NCBI GenBank assembly: GCA_003117195.1
Contig: BDSI01000120.1
Coordinates: 27,979-91,978, forward strand
Origin: Eudorina sp. 2006-703-Eu-15
Lineage: Eukaryota > Chlorophyta > Chlorophyceae > Chlamydomonadales > Volvocaceae
Length of the DNA stretch: 64,000 nt
Direction of reading: 5' to 3'
The first letter of the stretch is position 1; every line of letters begins with the position of its first letter. Shown piece by piece: positions 23,202 to 34,234 of this stretch. Under the pieces are notes generated by a model. The model did not search any database. It had not been told where the DNA came from and was given only the letters and a program-made list of their open reading frames with translations. Position numbers and translations under genes: made by a program.

Positions 23202-23326
23202 CTGCACGGGGTGGGACAGGCAGGAAGGCCGCGCTTTACCAGGCTGAATGACGGTCAGTTCCCAAGCAGGGAAGCAAGCCAATTAGTTTTGTACGACGAT
23301 CGTCGCAACTCACTGTCTCCAGGAAA

Positions 23327-24600
23327 GCTGGGTCGTTGCTGTTCAGGGTTTCCATGAGACGGGACCAGTGCGCACGCGATCCGCAATGTCTCGAAATGAA
23401 CTATGCAAACTTGGTTTCCAGAAAGGAAATGAGCCGCCTAGGAAGCAAGCAATGCCATCAGCGAGTCGACGTTTTAGCTACCTAAGTTTCCAGCGATGCT
23501 GCGGCAGTTGTTGCTTGCGCAAATGAGAGGCGCTCGAAACATTAACAGCGGTCACCGATTGAGACGTGGTAATCTGACGCCCTGGAGCGATGTGACAGGG
23601 TCACTTGCTGGAAGCCTAGTTTCACAAACCTACAACAACTTGGGTAAGCTTTGTATTGGTGCGCGCTGCCTTGAACGTCAGCAGTTGGACCAGCAGAGTT
23701 ATGTATGAGCACAATCAAATCGTCACACTACAAAAGCTGTTGTGTCGGGCTACAAGGAGCAGTTGAGACTCTAATCCGTACAATAAAGTATTTTTGCCAA
23801 TCCCATGTAGTAGTCCTGCATATGACATTTGAAAAAGACCGTGGCATATGGCCTATGATGTGCCGCACTCGCATACACTACTGACGCTTTAGAGTCGTTG
23901 CGCCGTGTCGTCTGGCAGTAGTACTTTTGGCGCCCATTTCGACGCTTACCCAGCATATCAGCCTCGGGATAAACCGGTCACGAGAAAAGATGTCACCCAT
24001 TTTGTCAGCTTGACGAGTACGAGAGTCCAGTCGGGGGACAGTCTATACAGCCGAAGCTGACACCACCTGAGAAACAGATAAGTCGGCTGATCAGATGACG
24101 GTGACAGCCACGCCGCTGTCACAGTGCCTTGCTCAAGGGAAGCATCACCGCTGTCACCGTCGTGGGTGCCGAGAGGTCGCAGCGGCGCCGGTGGCCTGGT
24201 CGGGTCGGGTCTGGATCCGGGGGCTGGTCCTGACGTTCAAAGCAGCGCGCACCTGTACAAAGCGTACCCCCAAGTTGTTGTAGGTTTCAAATTAGGCTTC
24301 CAGCAAGTGACCCTCTGTCACATCGCTCCAGGGCGTCAGATCACCACGTCTCCGAAGTCTGACCGCTGTTCGTGTGCCGAGCGCCTCTCATCTGCGCAGG
24401 CGATACCACCTGCCGCAGCATCGCCGGAAACGTAGGTAGATGACTCGCAGGTGGCATCACGACTTGCTCCCCCAGTCGGTTCGTTTCCTTTCTGGATCAT
24501 TTTGAGATAATTTCGAGATCGTTTCGAGACGTGGACTGCATGCGCACGGGTCCCGTCTCTTGTTCTCCTCTTGGAAACCGCCGAACAGCAGCGACCCAGC
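23327..24600. mobile_element. Foldback element with inverted arms of about 370 bp
   Basis: Left arm about 23327-23695 and right arm about 24215-24600 are inverted copies at roughly 75-85% by eye. Shared blocks include GCTGGGTCG near the outer ends, GAGACGGGACC, GAAAGGAAA, GATGCTGCGGCAG, GAGAGGCGCTCG, CCTGGAGCGATGTGACAG and ACCTACAACAACTTGGG. The core (about 23700-24210) has no credible coding frame. Long arms and no gene fit a non-autonomous, Mutator-like or foldback DNA element. I found no clear target duplication. Confidence 0.75.
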
Positions 24601-24611
24601 TGTCACATATG
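24599..24611 (+). repeat. Target-site duplication, left copy
   Basis: GCTGTCACATATG, repeated exactly at 25840-25852. The pair brackets the LINE fragment at 24612-25839. Confidence 0.8.
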
Positions 24612-25839
24612 TGTGTGTTTGTGTTACATGGTTGGGGGTGCGTAACCCCATACCTGCACATACCCATACGAGCCGGAGGCCCAAGGGCAAACAAAACGCC
24701 CAAAAGCACTGGTTTGCAATACCGCATTAACAGGAGTCGACGAGACTAGCGCCCAAAGGGCACGATAGAATTACGGTGAGCCCACATGCGCTCCAACATC
24801 TTTGCCAAACGAGCCGGATCCCAGGCCATCGCCTCCCTCATCGTATTAGGGCGGTGAAACCCTTCCTCAGCGCGTATTGCATCGTAAGCCGGGCAGTCGA
24901 GTAGAACATGCTTCTCATCTTCAATCTGGTCTTCAGAGCGGCAGCAACGGCAGACCCGTTGTCCTCTAGGGACATGGTGCCTACCCCTCCGCGCCCTGTT
25001 AGACTCAAGTGCCCAACAACAAAGCCTGAATTGCATTAGCTTCCGGTGCGCAGAACGGGGGATAAAAACTGTAGCGTGCGGTTGCCACATAGCGGCCGCC
25101 GCACCCATAAACGACAGGCCCATCCAATGCTTGTACTTCGACATATGGATCCCCGGCTGCTTCCCGTCTGATGGGTAATTGTCTGGCTCGACATCGAGGC
25201 GCACATGTTCCCAACCGCTCATTAGTCGTTCCCTCATCGCCGTCACAATCTGAGCCTCGGGAAGAGGTTTGGACAGCAAACACTCAACTCGCTGTTCAAC
25301 ACCTTCTGCATCGTGAGGTAGACCGCTCCAAATATCACACTCTAAGTACGCCATTAAACGCAAGAACGAGGCTCCCCAACCGCCCCGTTCAGGGTCGGTG
25401 AGTGCATCGATAACCTCCTGACATAGGACTGCGTGTGCGACCGTGCCCTTCTGCGTCTGCAGGCGGTTCCAAAAGCGAACCACTTGCTTCACCAAATAGT
25501 AATGCAGGGGAAGCTCGGCCAATTCTGCGAAAAGAAGGCGGTGGGCTGGGCGAGCAGCCCCCACAATTTGTCGCATGAACGCAATCTGCAGCTGGACTGC
25601 ATCATCGTGTAGGCACGCTTCAAAAAGTCCTTCTGCCAGGTTGTTCGCATCGCGTCGTCTCCCCACCCTGTTCAAAACCTCTGTCAACGCAAAAGGGCCC
25701 CAAGCCTGACAACCATACAGCAAAATCGCTCGAACTTGAGTGGCAAAACACCTCATTCGCACGTCAGGGGCGAAAAGCTTCAGCTTATCCAATTTGGAGC
25801 TCAAAGAGAACATAGCGGCCCGGCCCGCATCGTTCAACT
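24612..25839 (-). mobile_element. 5'-truncated LINE, minus strand, with a 13-bp target duplication
   Basis: One open frame from the truncation point (25837) to the stop at 24746, about 363 residues, covers the part of LINE ORF2 after the reverse transcriptase. Blocks include MRCFATQVRAILLYGCQAWG, AHRLLFAELAELPLHYYL and a CRCC...EDEKHVLLDCP zinc-knuckle-like motif. A 3' UTR of about 110 bases leads to a short TGTAACACAAACACACAC tail. Identical 13-base repeats on both sides show a recent target-primed insertion into the right end of the foldback element. It is a different family from the LINE at 8294-10650. Confidence 0.88.
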
Positions 25840-25852
25840 GCTGTCACATATG
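25840..25852 (+). repeat. Target-site duplication, right copy
   Basis: GCTGTCACATATG, identical to 24599-24611. Confidence 0.8.
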
Positions 25853-27149
25853 ACATGACCCGTCGGGGTCCTCCACACCACCACCACCATCACCATCACC
25901 ATCATCATCAATATATGACCGCGGACCCCGACCCAGGGACCCCCACAGCTCCTCCCAGGGTCGGCCCCCGCCCCCGGGTTCATCCCCCCTTTCCGGATGC
26001 GGGGTTCGGGTGGGGGGTTAGGTAGCGCGCACACCCCCGCAAGCCGCAACGGGGGTGGGGGCGAGTCGCTGAGTGCCGTACCGGCGGGAAGGTGCGCGTG
26101 CAGCCTGTTCCCGTACGCCCTATCAACCACCACCACTCCGAGCACACGCACACAAGCACACAAACACACACGTGCACAGGATAGGATATGACAGCACGCG
26201 AGGGCACATCCACGCACCCACCCACCCATACGAGATTATACGAGAGCGCAGATGATCGCACCCACACGGAAGGACACCCCGCCTGGGGAAGGGAACACGC
26301 ACACACGCCCACCTTTTTGGGCGCCACTCGGCCCCTTCACATATCACGCACTCCTGTTCTGCCTGCGAAAATAACACACGCCCGCCTCATCGGTATATAA
26401 CTACTTCGCAGGTTGCCTGGTACGGTATGTATGCTGGTAAAGTATCGTCGAGGTACTATCTTGGGGCCCCCCGGGTGGTTCGGCTAGGGATTCTCACATA
26501 TCACATTCAGAAGGACATGGGCGCGCGCACAGTCGGGGCCCGCGGGCCTTCCCCTCCTCCCCCCACCCACACACACAGCCAGCCGCTCTGTCGGGGGAAG
26601 CTCATCTCCCGGTCGTGCCCCCCCCCACCCTCCCTGAGACGCGCGCCTTCATCCGATAGCGACTGCCGGCCGCGGCTCCCACCTCCCCGCCCCGCGCTGG
26701 CCACACGGACGGCATCCCCTCCCTCCAGCCCCCCCCCGGGGGCGCACGGGCAGTCTGAGCCGGAGGACCCAGAAGCAGTCACACGCGCTCAGCCATGCCC
26801 CTTGCATATCACGCACGCCTGTCTTGCCCCCGCCCCCTCGAAAACAACCACACCGCACATCCCCCTTCCCAGCCCTGCCATGGATTATCAGAGTACTTTG
26901 CCACCCACCCACCCACCCACCCATCCAGGTGCCCCCAGGGCTGCGGACTCCCACACCCAACCGGGTGGGGGTGGGGCCGGCGGGCAGCAGACAGCGGTCA
27001 AAGTAAGAGTCGCTGGCAGGTGGGCCCCCACCTCCTCTCCAAGGGCCCCCATCTCACGGAGGTGGCCCACTCGCGCCCCCCCCAACCTGACCGCCCTACT
27101 CAGCACCCTCCCCTATGGGCCCGCCTCCTTCCTCCCCGCCGCGCTGTAT
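25853..27149. other. Spacer with CA tracts and a P1 module
   Basis: Contains CCA/CAT repeats (25873-25910), CA tracts (26140-26175), the P1 module at 26317-26376 and CCCACCCACC tracts. Long plus frames here are low-complexity and not supported as genes. Confidence 0.35.
26317..26376 (+). repeat. Dispersed module P1
   Basis: GGGCGCCACTCGGCCCCTTC, CACGCACTCC, then TTCTGCCTGC and a CA tract; the same order as at 3352 and 46921. Confidence 0.6.
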
Positions 27150-27154
27150 TTACA
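27150..27154 (-). terminator. Poly(A) signal TGTAA of the transporter gene
   Basis: TGTAA on the minus strand, about 170 bases after the stop codon at 27326. Confidence 0.5.
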
Positions 27155-27325
27155 GCCATCCCCAGCCGGCAACGCGTCGCGACGCGGCCTCCCTTCCCCT
27201 TCCCCCTGAAGGCATGACCTCCCAGCCCAGCCCAACTGCAAGGCCCGGACGCGATACCCGCGCGGCGCGCAACGGAGCGGCGCCTCTCCTCCCCCTCAAG
27301 GGGCATTCTTGCCCTCTCCTCCCCC

Positions 27326-27705
27326 TCAAGGGGCGTTCCTGGCTCCGCTGGAGCTCCTCGTATAGTCGGGGGTGCTGTCGGCGCCCGGGTGCGCCCTGGG
27401 GTCGGAGATGACCAGCTGGCTGATCTTGAGCCACTGATACCAGAGGAAGCCGGTCAGGGAGATGACGTAGCCGTAGCCCTGAGGGTGCGGGGGGGGGCCC
27501 GGGGGGGGGGGTGCGGGGGTGCTGGGGGGTGGGACATAAGGGAAGCGGTGCTGCAGCGATGAAGTGCGCTGACTGTCAGGGCAAGGAGGGGTTGGGGGCC
27601 GGGAACCAAGAGAACGGCGAGGAAAGGAACGGAGGGTGGATGCATAGGCCCCCTCCCAAACACACATACACACACCCTCTGCCACGCATTCCTGTCTGCC
27701 TGCCT

Positions 27706-27740
<35 letters not shown>

Positions 27741-30700
27741 CCCCACCCATCCCCCTACCTGCACCCCGGTGACCACCTCCCCGAAGAGCAGCATCCCGCA
27801 CACCACCAGCAGCGTGTTCTTGGCGGTGGCGAGCACCTTGAGCGTCAGACTGGAGGCAATCTGAGGGGCGGGAGGGGGGGAGGGCGAGGGCGGCGGGGAG
27901 GGGGAGGTCAGGTCAGGTCAGGAGGGAGGGAGGTAGACGGGGGGAGATTGGCGGGAATCATTCGCCGCGCGGGGCAGGGCAACGGCCAGGGGACTTAGGG
28001 GCAGAGGGGCGCGGGAGGGGCAGGGAATGATGGACCTGGGCACCTGGGCAGGCGGAAGGCCCAGCTGGCGATCCGGCTCCGGACATCACCACCACCACAC
28101 CTCATGCACAGGCCCGCTTCGCCGCCCCTTCGCCCTGTCCCTTCCCGTCCGCCCCGCCCCCCCCCCCCCCGATCTGTGCACGAGTCCGTGGGACCCTCCT
28201 CCGTCAGGCCTGCGCCCGCTCTCACCCTGCCCGGCCCCCTTGGCCTTCCTCCCCCTCCCTACCCCTCCCTTCCTCCCTTCCTCCCTCCCTCCCTCCCTAC
28301 CCCTCCCTTCCTCCCTCCCTCCCTCCCTCCCTCCCTACCCCTCCCTTCCTCCCTCCCTTCCTCCCTCCCTCCCTCCCTCCCTCCCTCCCTCCCTCCCTTC
28401 CTCCCTCCCTCCCTCCCTCCCTCCGCCCCTCCTACCCCCTCCTCCACCCCCCAACCCCCCCTCTCCCTCACCTTGATGACGAAGTAGGCGAGGATGTTGA
28501 CCCCGAAGCCCAGGAAGGCCGCGCACAGGAAGGCGCTGGGGTGCGCCCACACCACGTCCATGGCGTCCGTGCGGCGCATCTCGGGCACCTCCACCACTAG
28601 GCAGCCGCCCAGCAGCCACAGACAGCAGGTGGACGCCAAGTACATGAGCCCCTCGATGGGGTGGAAGTTGAGCCCCACCAGCAGGAACTGCGTCATGACC
28701 AGTCGGATGGACTCGGCGGTCTCCGAGGTGAACATGAGGATGATGCCGTACACGCTGAGCTGCATCTCGCCGTACGCGGCGGCGGCGGTGCCCAGCGCGG
28801 TGAGCAGCACGGAGATGACCATGGGGCGGGTGGGGATCTCCAGCCCCGCCACGATGAGGCACACCATGGTGATCACCGGGTTGAACGACTTGAGCATCTG
28901 GGGGGGGGTGGGGGGGGAGAGGTGTGCGGTGGGGGTGGGGTGTGCGGTGGGGGTGGGGTGTGCGGTGGGGGGTGGGGTGTGCGGTGGGGGTGGGGTGTGC
29001 GGTGGGGGTGGGGTGTGCGGTGGGGGGTGTGCGGTGTGCGGTGGGGGGTGTGCGGTGGGGGGTGGGGGTGTGCGGTGGGGGTGGGGGGTGTGCGGTGGGG
29101 GGTGGGGTGGGGTTTCTAGGGTTCAGGGCCTCAGCCATCCCCTCTCGACTCCGCCGACTGGGCGCCGTGCAGCACCGTTGCCTCGCGGGCCTCTGTGGGC
29201 TGCCCTCTCTTAAAAATCCTTGCAGCACCTGGTGATCCTCCCCCTCCGGGGATTCCCGCCAAGCAGCACAAAGCGCGGTTCCCGTCCCGTAACCCGTCCC
29301 TATCCATCCGAACCCCCCGTCCATCGCTGTCTGTGACGGGGTCCCACCCACCCCTCCTTGTCCCTTACTACCCCTCGTCTCCTGCACCTCCTAAGTAGTT
29401 GCGCACATTGGAGACGTCCTTCAACCAACGCCGTTGTGTGTGTTTAGGACAGGATCCCGCCCGACCGAACCCGGGTGCAGATATGCTTACCGTTGTTTGA
29501 GTGTGTGTGTTAGCAAGGAGAAAAGCTGAGCCGCGAACAAGCAGAACCGTGTCCAGCAATGCAACCGACGACTGAGACCGAGATTTGAGTGTGTGTGTGT
29601 GTGTGTGTGTTATCAAGGAGAAAAGCCGCAACCCCCCCACCCCGCCGCAACCCCCCCACCCCGCCGCAACCCCCCCACCCCGCCGCAACCCCCCCACCCC
29701 ACCGCACCCCCACCTGAATAAACGCGACGGTGAGGTGCAGGTAGACCTCATTGCCCGTCCACAGCGTAATGGCCATCAGGAACCTGCGGCCGGGGGCCGT
29801 TGGGAGGGGCAGGGAGGAGAGGAGAGGGCGGGGAGAGGAGAGGGGAGCTCATTCACGCACCACCACCACCACCACCACCGCCGCAGACACAAACACGCGC
29901 ACATCCACATCCACGTCCATTCCTGTTCGTGTCACACAGCACTGCCCCCTCGTCCCAGGGGGGGCCTGCGGGCCAGCACAGCACGGGGGCCAGACCGCGC
30001 CCCCCCCCCGCCCGTTGTACCCCGCCGCTGCCCTCTTTCGCTCCCTGAGCAGCCCCCCCCCCGTAGTGTGTAACCCGTAGCCCCCACACCACACTCATCC
30101 ACGCAGATCCTGTTCATGCCACATACTCCGGGTCTGGGCAAGGGCATGGGCGGCTGTTTGGCGTGCGGGCACTCTCCCCTCCCCTCGGGCGGGCGCAGCT
30201 GTACTCCCCGGCACTCCACGGAGCACACCCGCCTGGTCACCGACAAACCCACCAACACACACACACACCATCGACTATTGCGCTGGAATTCACTTCTCGC
30301 GGCTCAGTTCTTTTTTACACACACACACACAGACGCACACAGCCGCCCGCACCGCCGCGACTATCCATTACGGGGACACAATGTCTTTGCTTCTGCTTTA
30401 TCGCATGTCGCCCCTCTTTTCTATATACACGTCCCCGGCCTGTCGGCAATGCGCAGCCAACGGCCTCGCTCGTCCGCGTGCGCAATTAGGGTCCTCGCAA
30501 GTCGTGTCTCTCGGTTTATTTTAACACAGACGCACACACACAGTTTATTGCCACCTGGGATCGGGCGGGCGGGCGGGTTACATTTTTACACACATACACA
30601 TACACACGGATGGCGGGTGGCGAGTGACGGGTTGCGGCGGTGTGGCCCCCCCTCTCACCCGATCGGCAGCACGCGCTGGCACCAGAACTTGCGGTCCAGC

Positions 30701-31049
30701 TGCTTGCTTGCGTCCACCAGGCGGAAGACGTAGCAGCACAGGAAGGCCAGCAGGCCGCTCATGCCCATGCCCATCATGGTCACGAACATGGGGTACTCGA
30801 AGTCCAGGTCCACCATGATGTACCTGAATGGGGGGAGGGGGGGAAAGGAGGGGGGAGGGAGGGGGAAGGGAGGGGGAAGGGGTGTATCAGGAAACCGAGC
30901 GGGGGCGGGGGGAGGGGGAAGGCTTCTTTGCAGGCAGGATCTTACTTGTTCAGCATGATGAGCCCTGACGACACCACCATCCAAGCCACCGAGACCACCA
31001 CAGCTGTGACAACCTTCGCCCATGATGACGACTCGGTTCCGGACGACAT
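27326..31049 (-). CDS. Triose-phosphate/nucleotide-sugar-type transporter (DMT superfamily)
   Basis: Six exons: 31049-30946, 30823-30659, 29783-29714, 28897-28472, 27860-27759, 27478-27326. All junctions are GT-AG and in phase, giving 339 residues, the usual size of a plant TPT-type transporter with about ten membrane helices. Family marks: SSGLIMLNKYIM near the N-terminus, FLMAITLWTGNEVYLHLTVA, MLKSFNPVITM, then the C-terminal half with VLATAKNTLLVVCGMLLFGE and a GYGYVISLTGFLWYQWLK ending. The substrate cannot be told from this; the family exchanges phosphorylated or nucleotide sugars in Golgi, ER or plastid membranes. The ATG at 31049 lies about 180 bases after a TATATAA box (31229-31235). 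Larger in-frame Met codons upstream would sit within or before the promoter. Introns carry CCCT microsatellites (28255-28432), a G-rich minisatellite (28920-29107) and a CCGCAACCCCCCCAC repeat (29629-29700). Confidence 0.92.
28255..28432 (+). repeat. (CCCT)n microsatellite in a transporter intron
   Basis: About 180 bases of CCCT/CCTT repeats in the intron after the exon 28897-28472. Confidence 0.9.
28920..29107 (+). repeat. G-rich minisatellite in a transporter intron
   Basis: Repeats of GTGTGCGGTGGGGGT with variable G runs, about ten units, in the intron between 29714 and 28897. Confidence 0.85.
29629..29705 (+). repeat. C-rich minisatellite in a transporter intron
   Basis: About four units of CCGCAACCCCCCCACCCCG, ending seven bases before the donor of the exon 29783-29714. 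Confidence 0.85.
30283..30335 (+). repeat. Dispersed module P2
   Basis: CGCTGGAATTCA, then CTTCTCGCGGCTCAGTT and a CA tract. Near-identical at 46687-46735, partial at 46995-47020 and 12844-12880. P3 follows at 30541-30600. Confidence 0.6.
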
Positions 31050-31228
31050 GGCCTCAGCCTTGGATAAGTGTCCGTACTCTGCAGGCAGCCCGCATGCATT
31101 ATAATCAACGTCGCTTCCATAGGCATCCCCCGCGCTGGTTTGCGTGCACTGGAAGACGCTTACGGGGAGGCATAAGGTGGCTGGTGCTGACGCCAACCGT
31201 GGAAAGCTGCGGACCTCATGCGCTTGCA

Positions 31229-31235
31229 TTATATA
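31229..31235 (-). promoter_or_regulatory. TATA box of the transporter gene
   Basis: TATATAA on the minus strand, about 180 bases before the chosen ATG, which would give a 5' UTR of about 150 bases. Confidence 0.5.
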
Positions 31236-31239
31236 AACT

Positions 31240-32307
31240 ACGGTCGAGAACTTGCGGCATTTGCATCCGCATCGCCTTTCCGGCAGGCCCTGCCTCAGTG
31301 CATGCAAGTCAAACGCTACGAGCGAGTGAACATTCTAATATGAAGTAGTCCGTATTGAAAGATATAATTGGGTGTGAGGCGCGATACCGTAAACGCAGTC
31401 AATAAAACTTTAGGCAAGAGGGTACCGAACGCTCCGTGGTGTTATGCATCAGCTATCGTCGTTATCAAACTAACTGTAAAAATGGACAGTGAGCACACAA
31501 CAGTCAGCAATGTAGAGCACAATGGCAGTGGTTCTGGAGCGCAAACACCTTAGTGCCGGAGTGTTCGAAATTTGTATGTATTTTCGCGAGAAATAGTATT
31601 TTGTGAGGAAAATATTGTGTATTGGGAAACATGCAGTAGCACCACGGGAACACAATAGCCCACGACTCGTGACGTAACAACAGCCTGTAACAGGGAAGAA
31701 GAAGACCTCCAGCATTGTCTGGCATGCATACGCTGTTGCGTAAATAAAAAATAGCGTGCGACTGTTGTCGGTGCAAACCACAGCTTGCCTTGGCAATGAC
31801 GTGCAAGTTATGTGAAAATCACTGCAGTAACTGGAACCCCTGAGACACGCACAAGCACATAAGGCGCCAGCTGGCGCCAGGGAGAATGGGCTGATCAATC
31901 GCACGCGTTCAAGTCGTTCATGTTCCGTCAAAGCATTGCTTAGGACGGGTTGTACGACGTCCGCACAATCGGGCGGATACACGGGGCGCCGCGGGCCACG
32001 CCGCGCCCTGATAGGCCCGGGGGATGGGGGAAAGGCCGTGCCCAGAGATGCCCGGCCGGCCGAATTTTGTTTCGCGAGTTCACTTCGAAGATCCACACTG
32101 CACGACTGCAACCCAAGAGTGCAACCCAAGACCATGGGCCACCAGCCCTTCCCATGCAAACCTCGTGTGCAAATGCCGCATGCTGACATTTGGGTTGTTT
32201 GCGTTGTGCCAATCATGCGTGCAGATCATCGTGCGATTCGTCGTCCGGAATCATTCATCTGGTGTCGTGGTAGCCGCAAGTCAGCCTAGATTCCCCGCTG
32301 ATTCCTC
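31240..32307. other. AT-richer spacer upstream of the transporter gene
   Basis: Composition close to 50% GC. Frames are short and scrambled on both strands. No gene or repeat was recognised. Confidence 0.3.
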
Positions 32308-32761
32308 CTTTTTTGGGGGGGCCCCAGCGCGAAGCGCGTTCGGGGGGCCCCGCCCCCTAGGATTGCCCATGTCCGTGTGTCCGTGTGCCGTGTGTCCGTC
32401 CGTGGGTAACGGCAAAACGTTCATCATCCGCTAAACTAATTCGCTGTGTTGTCATATTAATTGTCCTCTATTGCAAGGTAACTTTGGTTTGGCTGAAAAT
32501 AATTCTTTGCGCACAAACGGTCAAAGTAAAGCTCTGCGGTCTCCATTGACCCGGGTCAACGTCCACCCGACGCCTCTCGCGCTCATCTTTGTTGCAACAG
32601 GTGCCGCGTGATGAATACTTGGATTAGGAATGGGCGGCGCGTGCTAAATTGAACTTCCAGAGTGTTCTGATGTTTGAACATCAAGATGCCACCAACATCA
32701 AGATTTGCCTTTCTGTCTTGCCAGATGAATACAGTTCAACAATATGTATTGATTCAAAGTA
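32308..32761 (+). repeat. Dispersed repeat, copy 1 (about 450 bp)
   Basis: Nearly the same sequence as 54919-55401. It starts TTTTTTGGGGG, then CCCCAGCGCGAAGCGCGTT, CCGTGGGTAACGGCAAAACG, AACGGTCAAAGTAA, TTGACCCGGGTCAACG and GCCACCAACATCAAGATTTG. By eye about 85-90% identical with small indels. Copy 1 runs straight into a LINE fragment. The class is unknown. Confidence 0.8.
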
Positions 32762-32762
32762 A

Positions 32763-34061
32763 ATCGACGGTTGCCGAATGTACGCCTTCAAGTACGGTCC
32801 TTCCAACTACAACAACGGACATCATGTTGCGTTGCTTCCAGACGCAAGTCCGAACGGTGCTCTCGTACGGCGCGGAGGTCTGGGGCCCCGATGCAATCTG
32901 GGAAGTCCTAGGCACTAGGAGCAGGCGCAGGATCATGGAATGGCAAAAATGGGGGCAAAGGAGGAGCGGAACACTCTCGGAAGGAGGGGGTGCGGTGTTG
33001 CTCTGCAGATGGGGGAAATGGGTGAAGAGCGCAAAGGGTACGGCTGGGGTGTTCAGCAGGGCAATGGCAGACCCGATGGTAGATGTTCAGAAGATTTTCC
33101 TAAGGAGAGTTGTTGGTGCCGGGTTACCGCCCAACAGACTTCTATACGCGGAAACGTCGCAGCTCCCGCTCCAGTATTTCTGGGCGCAGCTAGTCTTTGG
33201 GTTTTGGAAGCGAGTAAGCAAACATACTACGTCGCTTGCGCACGCCGTGTTGGAGGAGGACATTCGGTGTTGGTTGGAGTCGGATAATGCGAGCAACGAG
33301 CATGAATATTTTTGGGCGGGAAAGGTATTGCGCATATTTCGGGTACTTGGTTTCGATTACAGGGAGAAGGTAGACGCAGGGTTGGACACTGTAGCAAAGG
33401 CCAAGGCGATCATGGCCCTTGAGATTCCAGCCGATGAGATGCTTAGGGAGTTCCGTCGGCGGTTACTTGCTGATTGGGACCGCGAGGAAATAAAGGTTAG
33501 CCCGCGTGAGTTCCCCGAGTACAAGGAGAACGGGGGGGACCAGGACAAGCCTGGGGTCACGTGCAGGTACGCGCGTTGGATGGGGGTTGAGTACTCAGTA
33601 GATGATCATAAGTCGAAGCTGGAGCACATAGCGACGTGCATGCCACGTAGGCACCATACCGCACTGATGCGCTTCCGGCTAGGGAGTTGGGATCTCGATG
33701 TTTCGAGGTTTGCGAGGCACCCGGGGCGTAGGCCCAGATCGGAGCGCACGTGCCGGGTCTGCGAGGGGGGCGCCGTAGAAGACGAATTCCATGTCCTAAT
33801 GGAATGTCCAGTCTATAGGCCTTTACGGGAGGCAGTAAACTTTGATTTTGAGGAGGCGTCTATGGTGGATGTCATGACGAAAATGGACCAGGCGAAATTA
33901 GGTGACCTTTTGGCGCTAATCCAAAAAGCGCGAAGGGACATTCTCACGAATCGGGCATAGATTCCTTCCTCCTTTTAGTTAACTCATCTTTGTGCGCCCT
34001 TTGACGTAAATCGTTGTGGGGGAACGCATGTCAGTATTGGCCATACGACCAGTACAACATG
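32763..34061 (+). mobile_element. 5'-truncated LINE with a (CATA)n tail
   Basis: One frame to the stop at 33958-33960, about 390 residues after the likely junction. It has the same domain order as the minus-strand LINE at 24.6-25.8 kb: LRCFQTQVRTVLSYGAEVWG, NRLLYAETSQLPLQYF and a CRVCEGG...EDEFHVLMECP motif. The 3' UTR is about 100 bases, ending AGTACAACATG before the CATA tail. The apparent in-frame Met codons upstream belong to the neighbouring dispersed repeat. No reverse transcriptase domain remains. The region around 32925-33060 looks insertion-prone compared with the other copy. Confidence 0.85.
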
Positions 34062-34137
34062 TAACATACATACATACATACATACATACATACATACATA
34101 CATACATACATACATACATACATACATACATACATAC
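34062..34137 (+). repeat. (CATA)n LINE tail
   Basis: About 19 units of CATA directly after the LINE 3' UTR. Confidence 0.9.
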
Positions 34138-34234
34138 AGCGCCAGGCGTAAAAAATTGAAGGGTGTAAAAGCGCCAGAGAGTCAAAGGGTTTACGGTGAC
34201 AACGCTGAAAACTTGGTGGGGAGCCGCGCATAGC

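Noticed and set aside
28027..28487. Pro/Ser-Leu repeat frames on the plus strand
   Set aside because: Translation of the CCCT microsatellite within a transporter intron.
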